64,000 nucleotides of DNA from Bacillota bacterium (GTDB lineage Bacteria > Bacillota > Clostridia > Christensenellales > Aristaeellaceae): the NCBI GenBank assembly GCA_023411395.1, contig JAEYOV010000002.1:1-64000 (forward strand). The letters run 5' to 3'. Both the position numbers and the translations under genes were made by a program. How positions within the stretch are numbered: the stretch's first letter is position 1; each line of letters begins with the position of its first letter. Below, piece by piece: positions 24,141 to 33,291 of the stretch. The notes beneath the pieces are model-generated. The model was not told the DNA's origin. It worked only from the letters and a program-made list of their open reading frames with translations, and did not search any database.

Positions 24141-25187
24141 TTAATATATTGACAAATTATGTCTATTTGTCAACCACTTTATCAATTTCCTAGGTATTCG
24201 AGTCGCTGTTCTTAATAAGGGATTTGAGCGCAGCCTATCATATATCTTTCTGATACGTGCATTCCACAAAGTTCTTGTTGTCAGAAAATGTAGCATGCGA
24301 ATTTCAGGCGGAAGATTATTTGATTTCTTCCTAATTTGCGATGGCAAAAAAGCATAGTCATCTTGCGCAGATATGTACATGGCACGAATAAGGGCCTCTG
24401 CCGCCTCCATTTCATCTAAATTCAAATTTGCATCATATGCTAATTTCATCATTTGAACATAACACAAAAAATGGCTTCTCGCATGTTCTGTTCCTATTTT
24501 GGATGTAACGATGGATTCACCATGGATACGGCGGTGATACAGCACATCAGGAATACAGGACGCTCGCTTAGCGGAGAGTATTGTTTGGAACGTGAAGAGG
24601 TTGTCTTCGAACAGGATGCCTTCATAGAAGGCGTATCCGTTTGTTTTCAATAAATCGGTTCTAATAAACTGCAAGCAGGCCGATGGGCGATATTCTCTTG
24701 CATTGACCAAGCACGTAAAAAGTGCACGGCCGGTAAGCACGTTGTCATATTTTCCATGCCGTTTATAGTAATCCCGGTAACCTTGCAGTTTATCAGCCAG
24801 CTCAGGCGTTTCATAGAAAGAGGTTCCGCTGAAATACAGTATGTCCAAATTCTGTTGAAAAGCAGCTTCATATAGCCGCTGTAAAGCATAATGCTCCAGG
24901 AAATCGTCGCTGTCAAGAAACAGGATATATGTACCCATGGCTTCACTTAATCCGGCATTTCTGGCGGCGGAAAGCCCCTTATTGGATTGAGTAATAATTT
25001 TAATCCGTTCATCCTGTTTCGTAAAAGCAGCCAATACGGCCGGTGAATCATCAGTGGATCCGTCGTCAATGCATATGATTTCCAGTGCCGTATGTGTTTG
25101 GTTTAGAACGCTGCACAAACATGCCCGCAAATAACGGGATGTATTATAAACGGGAATGATAACGGAAATCGTATCATTGGCTGGCAT
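24141..25187 (-). CDS. GT2 family glycosyltransferase
   Basis: A 348-residue GT-A fold transferase with ISVIIPVYNTSRYL at the start, CIDDGSTDDS near residue 40 and the DxD region LFLDSDDFLEH near 90. ILFEDNLFTF marks the acceptor side. A C-terminal extension of about 100 residues is helical and basic (RIRKIYDRLRSNP, RIPRKLIKW), likely lying on the membrane. It is the last gene of the minus-strand group that starts at 30729, 14 bases after the lyase gene. Its convergent neighbour is the asparagine-synthase-like gene. The donor sugar is unknown. Confidence 0.83.
   Translation of the reverse strand: MPANDTISVIIPVYNTSRYLRACLCSVLNQTHTALEIICIDDGSTDDSPAVLAAFTKQDERIKIITQSNKGLSAARNAGLSEAMGTYILFLDSDDFLEHYALQRLYEAAFQQNLDILYFSGTSFYETPELADKLQGYRDYYKRHGKYDNVLTGRALFTCLVNAREYRPSACLQFIRTDLLKTNGYAFYEGILFEDNLFTFQTILSAKRASCIPDVLYHRRIHGESIVTSKIGTEHARSHFLCYVQMMKLAYDANLNLDEMEAAEALIRAMYISAQDDYAFLPSQIRKKSNNLPPEIRMLHFLTTRTLWNARIRKIYDRLRSNPLLRTATRIPRKLIKWLTNRHNLSIY
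24149..24173. repeat. Inverted repeat at convergent gene ends
   Basis: TTGACAAAT-N7-ATTTGTCAA, perfect 9-base arms, inside the last codons of the GT2 gene at 24141 and 66 bases after the asparagine-synthase-like stop. Could act as a weak terminator for both strands; no T-run follows. Confidence 0.35.
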
Positions 25188-25201
25188 ATGTAAGAGTTCT
25201 C

Positions 25202-27559
25202 CTAAATAGTAATTTTGTCAAACTGATTAAAAACAAATTCGCCAAAAAACCTATCCCGAAAACTGTACATAACAACATATTCGCCAGGACTTTGAAAGGT
25301 ATACGTCATTTCGTACGCTGAATTGCTTTCGAAACTGGTATTGGCTCCGTTAAAATAAACCCACCACTTGCACATGGTTGGATAATTGTATTCCACTTCA
25401 ACCGAGTATTTATAGTGGCCATTGTCCATTTTTTGAATGGAATGGCCCTTTACAAATGGATGATGCAAACGGTCATATTTTTTTACCTTAACGCTCCCGT
25501 CTTCTTGATAATAACATTCACCAACGATACCCTTTAAAAGTTCCCCGCTGTCATTTGCAACATAGTACAAGAGAATGATATCTTCTCTTACTTTATTGTG
25601 GTAAACAAGGCTTTCATCTTTCGTATAGGGAAGCTTTGCTATGGCATCATTTTGAGCATAGCCAAATAAGTATAGGGCATACTTTAATCCTTTACCATTG
25701 CCTTTGTTTTTGACTACAATATCCGATTCTGTGGTTTCGATATCAACGCCATAAAAGCTTACGGAATTTGCATGTAAAATAGGGATTTTGATATCGTTGA
25801 TAATTACGTTGCTTTTTGTTACAAATAACTCAGTATCTATATTTGTTGATTGCTTGATTTCAACACAAGTCAGAAATTCTGTGGTATAACCTTTTTCTAT
25901 ATACATGAGCGTTTTGGTTTCCTCGAATGATCCGAAGCCGGTTGATAGAATACTGATAGGTTCTGTTTTTTCACCTTCCAGTATGTTGAAAGCATCTATT
26001 GGTTGCAACTGACGTATGACTGCATCATAACCAGAATCGCCTATGGTTAGATTTATTCTTCGAGTATTATTTTCCGTGATAGTGACAGCATTTGATAAGT
26101 GAAAGTATTGAACATATTCATGCTCCTCATTTGAAATAAATTCATCATGGATTAGGATGATGTTACAATTTCGAAGGTAATAGATATGGCGATAGATTGC
26201 CGCATCTTCATAAACCCTTGAACTTGCTAGAGCATAATCATAATGCTGTGTACTGAAGCATTTTTGAATTTTGAACTTTTCGCCATTCCCGTTGGCTATT
26301 GAATAGGACCTACCTTTGATACCTACTGTAGAATGGGCGGGGATAGATTCCATATAGTCTTTGTATTTGTCTTTAGGCATAAAGCTATACATGCCGGAAT
26401 CAACAAAAATGTCATAGCCTTTGCTGTATAGGCATATGGAAAGATCATCTTGGTGCTTATGCACCCTGGTTGTATAACCTGCTTTCAGGGATAACCAGGT
26501 GGCTTCCTCATATTGAAGCATGTTGAAATGCTCGCGAAAATATACGTATCCTGAGGGGAAATAGGCCAGCCGTTTGGGCGGTTCGAGGCCATATAGCCCT
26601 TTTGACCGAATATAATCCATGTATTGATTCTCACCAAAAAGTGTTACATTTGCATCTAATTTTTTGATCTTTCCGTCTCCCTGATATACTATCGCCTTTG
26701 TGCCTTTGCTGTCTCCAAACAACGGCCTATAACCATTAGGCTTTAGTGCATACACCATAAAATCATTTGCGTTTTTTAAGCATGCAGATAATTCGACATA
26801 ATAAGGATGATCGATTAACCTCAATATATCTAGACAACCCAACAGCAATCCTGTGATGCTGACATGATAATCAAAACTGTTTTCCTTGTGAATCCCGTCT
26901 TTTGTATAAGCAAATGTAACTTGCGCCTTCAGGCGGTCAATCAAATATGCGATCTTTTCATTCATGTCGTCATTGTTTAAAAAATATACGCCGATTAGCG
27001 CTGCCTTGTCGGCTATGATGCCATGATTATGATTGCGTTGATAATACTTGGCGCCGAACAGTTTTTCTACTGAATCCTCAATGATTGATATAAGATTATT
27101 TTCATTTCGAAACATAAAATGGTAGTCTTTAGCAACCGAATACAAATAAACAAGATTTTCAATTCTTTCAGATAAGGCATGATCATTATTGATCATGCCG
27201 TTTTGTTCATCCTGCTCAAACAAATAACGATAAAAAGACTCAACAAAATCTTCTGCAAGTTCCAAATTGGATCGACTGTACCGTAATCTTGCCGCATCAG
27301 CCAATAAATAAATATGTCTCAAGCCCAGCAGATATAGTGAGAATGAGTTTGCACTTCTTTTTGGTGCTTGATTCCAATCAAAATCATTCAGTTCATGAGG
27401 GTTATAACGCAAAACATCGATATTCTTATATCCCATAGTCAAAACCCCATGCAGCAATTGATTGGTGAATTCAATGACTTCATCTGCCTGGTAATTAGTT
27501 ACAAATAACTCTTTGTAGTTTTTGATTTTAGATATATTGCAATTATAAAGTTTCTCCAT
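25202..27559 (-). CDS. Heparinase II/III family polysaccharide lyase-like protein
   Basis: A 785-residue protein with the two-part plan of uronic-acid lyases: an N-terminal alpha-helical toroid (residues about 60-330, with NHNHGIIADKAALIGVYF) and a C-terminal beta-sandwich domain starting with VHKHQDDLSICLYSKGYDIF. Histidine and tyrosine residues expected in the cleft are present in both motifs. There is no signal peptide, so it appears cytoplasmic or leaves by another route. A C-terminal region (about 700-785) reads as an extra beta domain. The ATG at 27559 has GGAGG eight bases upstream; the site lies inside the start of the upstream gene's stop overlap, so the two are coupled. Expected to cleave or edit a uronate-containing polymer; not proven. 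Confidence 0.75.
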   Translation of the reverse strand: MEKLYNCNISKIKNYKELFVTNYQADEVIEFTNQLLHGVLTMGYKNIDVLRYNPHELNDFDWNQAPKRSANSFSLYLLGLRHIYLLADAARLRYSRSNLELAEDFVESFYRYLFEQDEQNGMINNDHALSERIENLVYLYSVAKDYHFMFRNENNLISIIEDSVEKLFGAKYYQRNHNHGIIADKAALIGVYFLNNDDMNEKIAYLIDRLKAQVTFAYTKDGIHKENSFDYHVSITGLLLGCLDILRLIDHPYYVELSACLKNANDFMVYALKPNGYRPLFGDSKGTKAIVYQGDGKIKKLDANVTLFGENQYMDYIRSKGLYGLEPPKRLAYFPSGYVYFREHFNMLQYEEATWLSLKAGYTTRVHKHQDDLSICLYSKGYDIFVDSGMYSFMPKDKYKDYMESIPAHSTVGIKGRSYSIANGNGEKFKIQKCFSTQHYDYALASSRVYEDAAIYRHIYYLRNCNIILIHDEFISNEEHEYVQYFHLSNAVTITENNTRRINLTIGDSGYDAVIRQLQPIDAFNILEGEKTEPISILSTGFGSFEETKTLMYIEKGYTTEFLTCVEIKQSTNIDTELFVTKSNVIINDIKIPILHANSVSFYGVDIETTESDIVVKNKGNGKGLKYALYLFGYAQNDAIAKLPYTKDESLVYHNKVREDIILLYYVANDSGELLKGIVGECYYQEDGSVKVKKYDRLHHPFVKGHSIQKMDNGHYKYSVEVEYNYPTMCKWWVYFNGANTSFESNSAYEMTYTFQSPGEYVVMYSFRDRFFGEFVFNQFDKITI

Positions 27560-27573
27560 AAAAAATTCCTCCA

Positions 27574-30500
27574 TTACTGCTTCATGAGACTAGTAGCAAA
27601 CTTTTCATCAATGGCAATAGTTTTAATCAGATTGGGATCATTGAACTCCGAAAGTACAGACCCTTCTTTTACCAAGGCAATGATCTTCGAACCGGTAGAA
27701 AGATAATCCGCCAGTTTGGAAGGTAAGTATGGATTAATATGCCCTGTAAACGATATATCATTCATATATAGATAGTCCATTCTTGATGCTATATTCAAAT
27801 ACTCCAAATGGCCAACCACCTGGCTTATATGCACCCTCTCCGACTTTATTGTTTTGAGTTCGTCTGGATTGGGAACAAAAAAGTGCAAATGAACTTTCTG
27901 ATTTTTTAGCAACACAAGCATTTCGGAATACTGCCGGTTGGGATAAAAGGTTCCAAAGTAGCCGATGTTTATATGCTTTTCATCAATCCTATAATCAGAC
28001 GAAATAATGTCACAGAATTCTTTATGCAGAGTTGGCTGCCACATAACAATGCTTTTCTTCAAGATACTGGCATTCCGTTCCTTGAATTCGTTATACTCTA
28101 ACATATACTCCCTTTGCTTTTCATTTGTAAAAATAATGACATCTGCTAATTCATAAACTTTTTGCTCTACATCCCGCCAATAGTGGTTTAAAAATGATTC
28201 GTCACCGTCATATATCCTGGCGGTAGGACGAGGCATATCGTTCGTTCCCATATAAACAGGATCCGAAAATTCTGCATACCACTTAGCTTCGGGATATTTT
28301 TGCTTGTAAAGGTAGGCAGCATCATGTGATCCAGCATACAATGATCTGGAATATATAAATTCTGCATGTTCTTCTTTTACGCAATCAAATGCCTTTTCTC
28401 CAAATATAGTTTGAGCCTTTTCATTGAAATAAGATGGTTTAGGCAATTGAATATGACTTTCAATAACAAATGACGCAAAAAACATATGAAAAATATAATC
28501 GTTTGCTCTGCAGTTTGACATATCGGAGGAAATAACCTTCCATTTGATTGCCTTCCCTTCCATTTCTGCAATATGTGGTAATCTTTTTGCAGCGACATAT
28601 GCAGAAGCATCTGCCGAAGGAGAAAAATTATGGCAAAACGCAATTCCTTTTATAGATGCGAATTTGCTCTTGTTCAGGAAGAAGTTTCCGCTGCTCTGTA
28701 TTAGATCAATGGCTGCCTCCTGCATTTGAGCATCCAAAAGCTCGAAGTTATGCAGCATTATGTTTGTCTGGGCATTGATCTTGGTAATCAAAAAGCGCTT
28801 TTGCTCAACAGATAGGTTCATTTCATAGATTCTTTTAGATATGGCAGCGATAATCGGGATTCTTTCTTCAATTCCAAACGCAAAAATCTTCTCTCTAGGA
28901 GGGCGGCTCATACTGTTTTCCAATACTCTTCTAATAAGCGCTTCTTTACCGTTTGCATCGCAGCAGTATACATTACCGGTCAATTTATGACAATTATCAG
29001 TCCAATATAGTACATCTTCCGTATGTCTCATTTCCTCACGAAAAGGGCCGAACACATCCCTAATCAGCTTGGTTTGATAAAGTTTTGCCCATGCAGGCGT
29101 AAACAAGCTACCTATATTCAAATAATCTCTTGTTTTGCCACCTCCGTTTATCTTTGATAATTCTTTGTTGATATAGGTGTCATTTTCCCGCCGTGAACCG
29201 TACTCGTCAACCAGCCTTCCACACACGATCTGTATGTCTTTGTCAAGGTGAGAAACCATTTCTTGCAGGTATCCGGAGGTAAAATAATCATCATCATCCA
29301 AAAAAGTTACATAATCTTTGTTAACATGTTTCAAAGCGAAATTTCTTGCCGCGGACAAGCCAACCTTGCGCGTGTAAACGACCTTAACTCTATTGTTCCC
29401 AGAGTATTTCTTTTTAAGCTTTTTGTAATATTCCTCATCCTTTCCATTTATGGAAAGGATTATTTCTATTTTAGATGGTGTAAGTGTTTGATTAAGTACA
29501 GAATTAACACACTCATCCAAATATGGTATTTCTTTATAAGTCGGTATAATGACACTGACCCCATTGAATTTGAAGCGATTGAACTTGTGAAATTGATTGC
29601 TCAAGCGCCGGAAGCTGGTAGTAAAACATTTCCTAGCTGAGCGTAGAATTCTGATTGTATTTTTCTTGATCTTGCGATATAGTACCATGATGACTTTGAA
29701 TATGTAACGGAAAATGCGAAAAGGATTGCTGGCGATATTAGCTAGAGCATTCCCGGCTTTATAACGTCTTGATGCCAATACGTCCTTATAACTGCGTGCA
29801 TACCGGCTGGCCTCTGCTTGTGCAGCCTTCAATCTTGCACTCAGCTCATTTTCCTTTGATTGCATTTGCAGCAACTGTATACGAAGATTGTTGGCCTCGC
29901 CACTAGCATTGGACAACTCATTATTTAGATCATCCACTCTGCTTTGAATGCTTACCTTTTCGTTATGAAGATCATGTGCTAGTTTACTGATTGTACCTAA
30001 TTCTGAAACGAGTCTTTTTTCATTTTCACTGGCGCTTGTTAACCTTGCTTCAAGCTCAATTTGTGTCTTTGAAAGATGAATGGATAAATCCCTATACCTA
30101 CCAACAATTATGTCATAAACCTGTGTTAACTGATCCACGATTTGAGCGTGACTGCGCTCACCGGGTCTGTTTATAGCAACGATTCGGATTAATGATTCTT
30201 CATAGATTTCCAGATTTTCCAAACATAGATCATGAGAGAAAATGTGAAAAATGCTCTTGAGAATAGGTAAGGCATTTTGATTCGTACACAACTCCATACT
30301 TATAATCAATCTGCCATTGTCAGAACTAAGTAACGCTGCCGCTTTTTCTATATAAGCATCGGTAAATACGACATCATTCCATTCTGAAAAGATGATTGTG
30401 TCGTATTTTGTTGTTCCAAAATCATAGGTAAGAAAACTGCCGTAGATATAGGCAATATTAGGCCGGACGAATCTTTCCTGATCAAAGAGCGCTCGTGTAT

Positions 30501-30729
30501 ACTGGTTAACCTTTTGCTCATCTGATAAAATAGCGAATACTTTTTTTCCTTCTTTGGCCATAGGAACATGTAAATCATATAATCCGCATTCAATATCAAG
30601 TATCGTTTTTCCACATATATTGCTGCTTATCCAACTTGCATTATTCACATTAACGTTTTGCCCTGCTGGTTCAAAATTTGCTTCCATCTGCTTTTTGGAA
30701 TCATATACGCCATAAATACTATACCCCAT
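27574..30729 (-). CDS. Methyltransferase-like, coiled-coil, GT2 and GT4-like fusion
   Basis: A 1051-residue multidomain protein. Residues 25-190 resemble a class I methyltransferase, but motif I reads ILDIECGLYDLH rather than DxGCGxG, so SAM binding is doubtful. A long coiled coil spans about 215-315. ASRRYKAGNALANI and a basic hydrophobic stretch (318-365) resemble membrane-association segments of other glycosyltransferases. A GT2 domain begins at 391 (VSVIIPTYKEIPYL) with FLDDDDYF at 477-484. The last 350 residues look GT4-like (IGYFGTFYPNRQ, LPSKLADYLSTGSKI) though short at the C-terminus. First gene of an A+T-rich operon with the lyase and a GT2. Likely a polymer-building enzyme at the membrane; the order of activities is inferred. 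Confidence 0.75.
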   Translation of the reverse strand: MGYSIYGVYDSKKQMEANFEPAGQNVNVNNASWISSNICGKTILDIECGLYDLHVPMAKEGKKVFAILSDEQKVNQYTRALFDQERFVRPNIAYIYGSFLTYDFGTTKYDTIIFSEWNDVVFTDAYIEKAAALLSSDNGRLIISMELCTNQNALPILKSIFHIFSHDLCLENLEIYEESLIRIVAINRPGERSHAQIVDQLTQVYDIIVGRYRDLSIHLSKTQIELEARLTSASENEKRLVSELGTISKLAHDLHNEKVSIQSRVDDLNNELSNASGEANNLRIQLLQMQSKENELSARLKAAQAEASRYARSYKDVLASRRYKAGNALANIASNPFRIFRYIFKVIMVLYRKIKKNTIRILRSARKCFTTSFRRLSNQFHKFNRFKFNGVSVIIPTYKEIPYLDECVNSVLNQTLTPSKIEIILSINGKDEEYYKKLKKKYSGNNRVKVVYTRKVGLSAARNFALKHVNKDYVTFLDDDDYFTSGYLQEMVSHLDKDIQIVCGRLVDEYGSRRENDTYINKELSKINGGGKTRDYLNIGSLFTPAWAKLYQTKLIRDVFGPFREEMRHTEDVLYWTDNCHKLTGNVYCCDANGKEALIRRVLENSMSRPPREKIFAFGIEERIPIIAAISKRIYEMNLSVEQKRFLITKINAQTNIMLHNFELLDAQMQEAAIDLIQSSGNFFLNKSKFASIKGIAFCHNFSPSADASAYVAAKRLPHIAEMEGKAIKWKVISSDMSNCRANDYIFHMFFASFVIESHIQLPKPSYFNEKAQTIFGEKAFDCVKEEHAEFIYSRSLYAGSHDAAYLYKQKYPEAKWYAEFSDPVYMGTNDMPRPTARIYDGDESFLNHYWRDVEQKVYELADVIIFTNEKQREYMLEYNEFKERNASILKKSIVMWQPTLHKEFCDIISSDYRIDEKHINIGYFGTFYPNRQYSEMLVLLKNQKVHLHFFVPNPDELKTIKSERVHISQVVGHLEYLNIASRMDYLYMNDISFTGHINPYLPSKLADYLSTGSKIIALVKEGSVLSEFNDPNLIKTIAIDEKFATSLMKQ

Positions 30730-30829
30730 ACGAACCTCCCAATGGAACCTGATTAATGAGCTTAATATGATATCATATTATGTCATTTTACAAATTACCA
30801 TTTCTTACATCAATTATTCATCCCAAATA

Positions 30830-30858
30830 ATGTTAGCAATTCTTTGTTTTGTTGTCAA
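30830..30858 (-). promoter_or_regulatory. Promoter for the fusion-lyase-GT2 operon
   Basis: On the minus strand TTGACA (30858-30853), 17 bases, TAACAT (30835-30830), about 100 bases before the start at 30729. It lies in the gene-free interval 30730-31047, which otherwise holds only the divergent promoter and A+T-rich sequence. Confidence 0.6.
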
Positions 30859-30911
30859 TATGGGTTTTTACGAAAATGTTAACAGAAATGTTGGTAGAAC
30901 ATAATATTTGC

Positions 30912-30940
30912 TTGACATGCATTCCAAGACCGTTTATCAT
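30912..30940 (+). promoter_or_regulatory. Promoter for the wecC-rml-wecB operon
   Basis: TTGACA, 17 bases, TATCAT, followed by a leader of about 100 bases to the start at 31048. Divergent from the promoter at 30830-30858, 54 bases away. Confidence 0.6.
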
Positions 30941-31047
30941 TATATGTCGGTTGAAAGTTTTTTGGTGGGGAATTTCCTTCTACTCTATTATCTGCAATTT
31001 GTATGAAAAATGACTAAGCTTTACATAACAAGTCAGGAAATGAAAGG

Positions 31048-32280
31048 ATGAAGCATTCAGTGATCAATGTCATTGGCTTGGGCTATATAGGTCTTCCTAC
31101 CGCTCTTATGTTTGCAGCTCACGGTGTGCAAGTAATCGGCACGGATTATAATAGGGGTCTGGTGGAAGAGTTGCAAGCTGGCCGCCTAACCTTTGAAGAG
31201 GAGGGCCTGGGAGTTCTGTTTACGGCGGCGGTGGAAAAGGGTATCGTTTTTTCTACAGACTATTCCCGAACCGATACATACATCATTGCCGTACCGACCC
31301 CCTATGACAAATTCAGCAAAAAAATCGACTCCTGCTATGTGACAGCAGCAGTGAAAAGCGTAATGAGCGTGTGCCCCAAAGGAGCAACAATCGTCATCGA
31401 ATCCACCGTTTCACCCGGAACGGTCGACAAATATGTCCGTCCCATCGTGGAAGCCAACGGATTCAAGATGGGCGAGGACATCCATCTTGTCCATGCACCG
31501 GAACGTATTATCCCCGGCAATATGGTACACGAACTGCTGCACAACTCTCGCACGATCGGAGCGGATGACCAGGCCATTGGTGAGAAAGTAAAAGCGCTTT
31601 ATGCATCCTTCTGTCAGGGTGAAATCATTGTTACCGATATCAGGACGGCGGAAATGACGAAGGTGGTTGAGAATACTTTCCGCGATATTAACATCGCCTA
31701 TGCCAACGAGTTGGCCAAGATCTGTCGTTCAGACAACATGGATGTATATGAGATCATCCGCATAGCCAATAAGCATCCGCGGGTAAATATCCTCAATCCC
31801 GGCCCCGGCGTGGGAGGGCACTGCATTTCCGTGGATCCATGGTTTCTCGTTGGGGATTATCCGGGTTTGGCCAATATCATTCTTGCGGCCAGGAAAATCA
31901 ACGATTCTATGCCGGAATTTGTGCTGGAGCGCATTTCCAACATCATGAAGGAACGTGGAATCAGAACTGTTTCCCGCGTTGGTCTTTATGGATTGACATA
32001 TAAAGAAAATGTGAACGATGTACGGGAAAGCCCGACATTGCAGATGCTGGAGTGCATGCATAGTCACTTGGCGCATGGGATAAAGGTATATGACCCGTAT
32101 ATCAGGCAGGATGTTGTGGAGGACCAATACCATGATCTTGATGCGTTTCTGCAAGCCGTGGACATGGTCGTTCTGTTGGTGGGGCACGATGAAATCAAGG
32201 CCAACATGTACAAGCTGGCAGGTAAGGTCGTGCTGGATACAAGAAATATTTGCAGCTTGCCAGGCACGTATAGGCTATAG
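31048..32280 (+). CDS. wecC: UDP-N-acetyl-D-mannosamine dehydrogenase
   Basis: A 410-residue NAD-dependent enzyme oxidising UDP-ManNAc to UDP-ManNAcA. INVIGLGYIGLPTAL is the dinucleotide site, VHAPERIIPGNMV the typical WecC segment, and GPGVGGHCISVDPWFL carries the catalytic cysteine (Cys259). The VGGHCI form distinguishes WecC from Ugd, which has YGGSCF. GAAAGG is the ribosome binding site. First gene of the plus-strand sugar-nucleotide operon; its substrate would come from the epimerase encoded at 35813-36934. Other UDP-HexNAc dehydrogenases share these motifs, so exact sugar specificity is an inference from the wecB partner. Confidence 0.88.
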   Translation: MKHSVINVIGLGYIGLPTALMFAAHGVQVIGTDYNRGLVEELQAGRLTFEEEGLGVLFTAAVEKGIVFSTDYSRTDTYIIAVPTPYDKFSKKIDSCYVTAAVKSVMSVCPKGATIVIESTVSPGTVDKYVRPIVEANGFKMGEDIHLVHAPERIIPGNMVHELLHNSRTIGADDQAIGEKVKALYASFCQGEIIVTDIRTAEMTKVVENTFRDINIAYANELAKICRSDNMDVYEIIRIANKHPRVNILNPGPGVGGHCISVDPWFLVGDYPGLANIILAARKINDSMPEFVLERISNIMKERGIRTVSRVGLYGLTYKENVNDVRESPTLQMLECMHSHLAHGIKVYDPYIRQDVVEDQYHDLDAFLQAVDMVVLLVGHDEIKANMYKLAGKVVLDTRNICSLPGTYRL

Positions 32281-32394
32281 TTAAATACTGAAATGATGCT
32301 ATACAGGTTGCATTTGGATTTGAGAATTTAAGTTCTCAGAAGCCAGAAGGGCATGATGGAGTATTGACTTCTGCTTCCAGAGGAGGGATGATAC

Positions 32395-33279
32395 ATGAAA
32401 GGCATCATCCTGGCCGGCGGTGCCGGCACGCGGCTGTATCCCCTGACCCTGGTGGCCAGCAAGCAGCTTTTGCCGGTATACGACAAGCCCATGATATTTT
32501 ATCCCCTTTCCACGCTGATGCTGGCTGGCATTCGTGATATCCTCATCATCTCCACTCCGGAGGATACGCCGCGCTTTGAGCATCTGCTGGGGGATGGCTC
32601 CTCGATAGGGCTCTCCCTTTCCTATGCGGTGCAGCCTTCTCCCGATGGACTGGCTCAGGCGTTCTTGATCGGGGAGGATTTTATCGGCGGCGACTGCTGC
32701 GCCATGATCCTGGGCGACAATATCTTTTACGGCAACGGCTTTGGCAGGCTCCTGCGGGCTGCGGTGCAGGATGCCGCTCAGGGCTTGGCCACCGTCTTCG
32801 GCTATTATGTGATCGACCCGGAGCGTTTTGGCGTGGTGGAGTTCGATGCGGCGGGCAAGGTGCTGTCCCTGGAGGAAAAGCCCAGGGAGCCCAAGAGCAA
32901 TTATGCCGTTACCGGGCTGTACTTCTATGACCGCCGGGTTGTGGATTTTGCCAAAAAGCTCCGCCCGAGTGCCAGAAAAGAACTCGAAATTACCGATTTG
33001 AACCGCCTGTATCTTCAGGCAAACGCCCTCAATGTACAGCTTCTGGGCAGGGGCTATGCCTGGCTGGACACCGGCACCATGGACAGCCTCCTGGATGCCG
33101 CGGATTTTGTGCGCATGATCGAAAAGCGCCAGGGAATCAAGATTTCCGCGCCTGAGGAGATTGCTTACAGCAACGGTTGGATAACCCGTGAAGCGCTTAT
33201 AGAGTCAGCCCGGCGGTATGGCAAATCCCCCTACGGCGAGCATCTCAACCGCGTGGCAGACGGAAAAATCAGGTACTGA
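32395..33279 (+). CDS. rmlA: Glucose-1-phosphate thymidylyltransferase
   Basis: A 294-residue nucleotidyltransferase making dTDP-glucose, the first step of dTDP-L-rhamnose synthesis. The signature GGAGTRLYPLT is at residues 8-18, KQLLPVYDKPMIFYPLS follows, and CCAMILGDNIFYG holds the metal-binding aspartate. WLDTGTMDSLLDAADF near the end is typical of the long RmlA form. GAGGAGGGATGA precedes the ATG. A 114-base gap after wecC contains a small hairpin (GAGAATTTAAGTTCTC) but no promoter I would defend, so it is taken as part of one operon with rmlCBD. Confidence 0.95.
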   Translation: MKGIILAGGAGTRLYPLTLVASKQLLPVYDKPMIFYPLSTLMLAGIRDILIISTPEDTPRFEHLLGDGSSIGLSLSYAVQPSPDGLAQAFLIGEDFIGGDCCAMILGDNIFYGNGFGRLLRAAVQDAAQGLATVFGYYVIDPERFGVVEFDAAGKVLSLEEKPREPKSNYAVTGLYFYDRRVVDFAKKLRPSARKELEITDLNRLYLQANALNVQLLGRGYAWLDTGTMDSLLDAADFVRMIEKRQGIKISAPEEIAYSNGWITREALIESARRYGKSPYGEHLNRVADGKIRY

Positions 33280-33291
33280 AAGGTATTGCTC

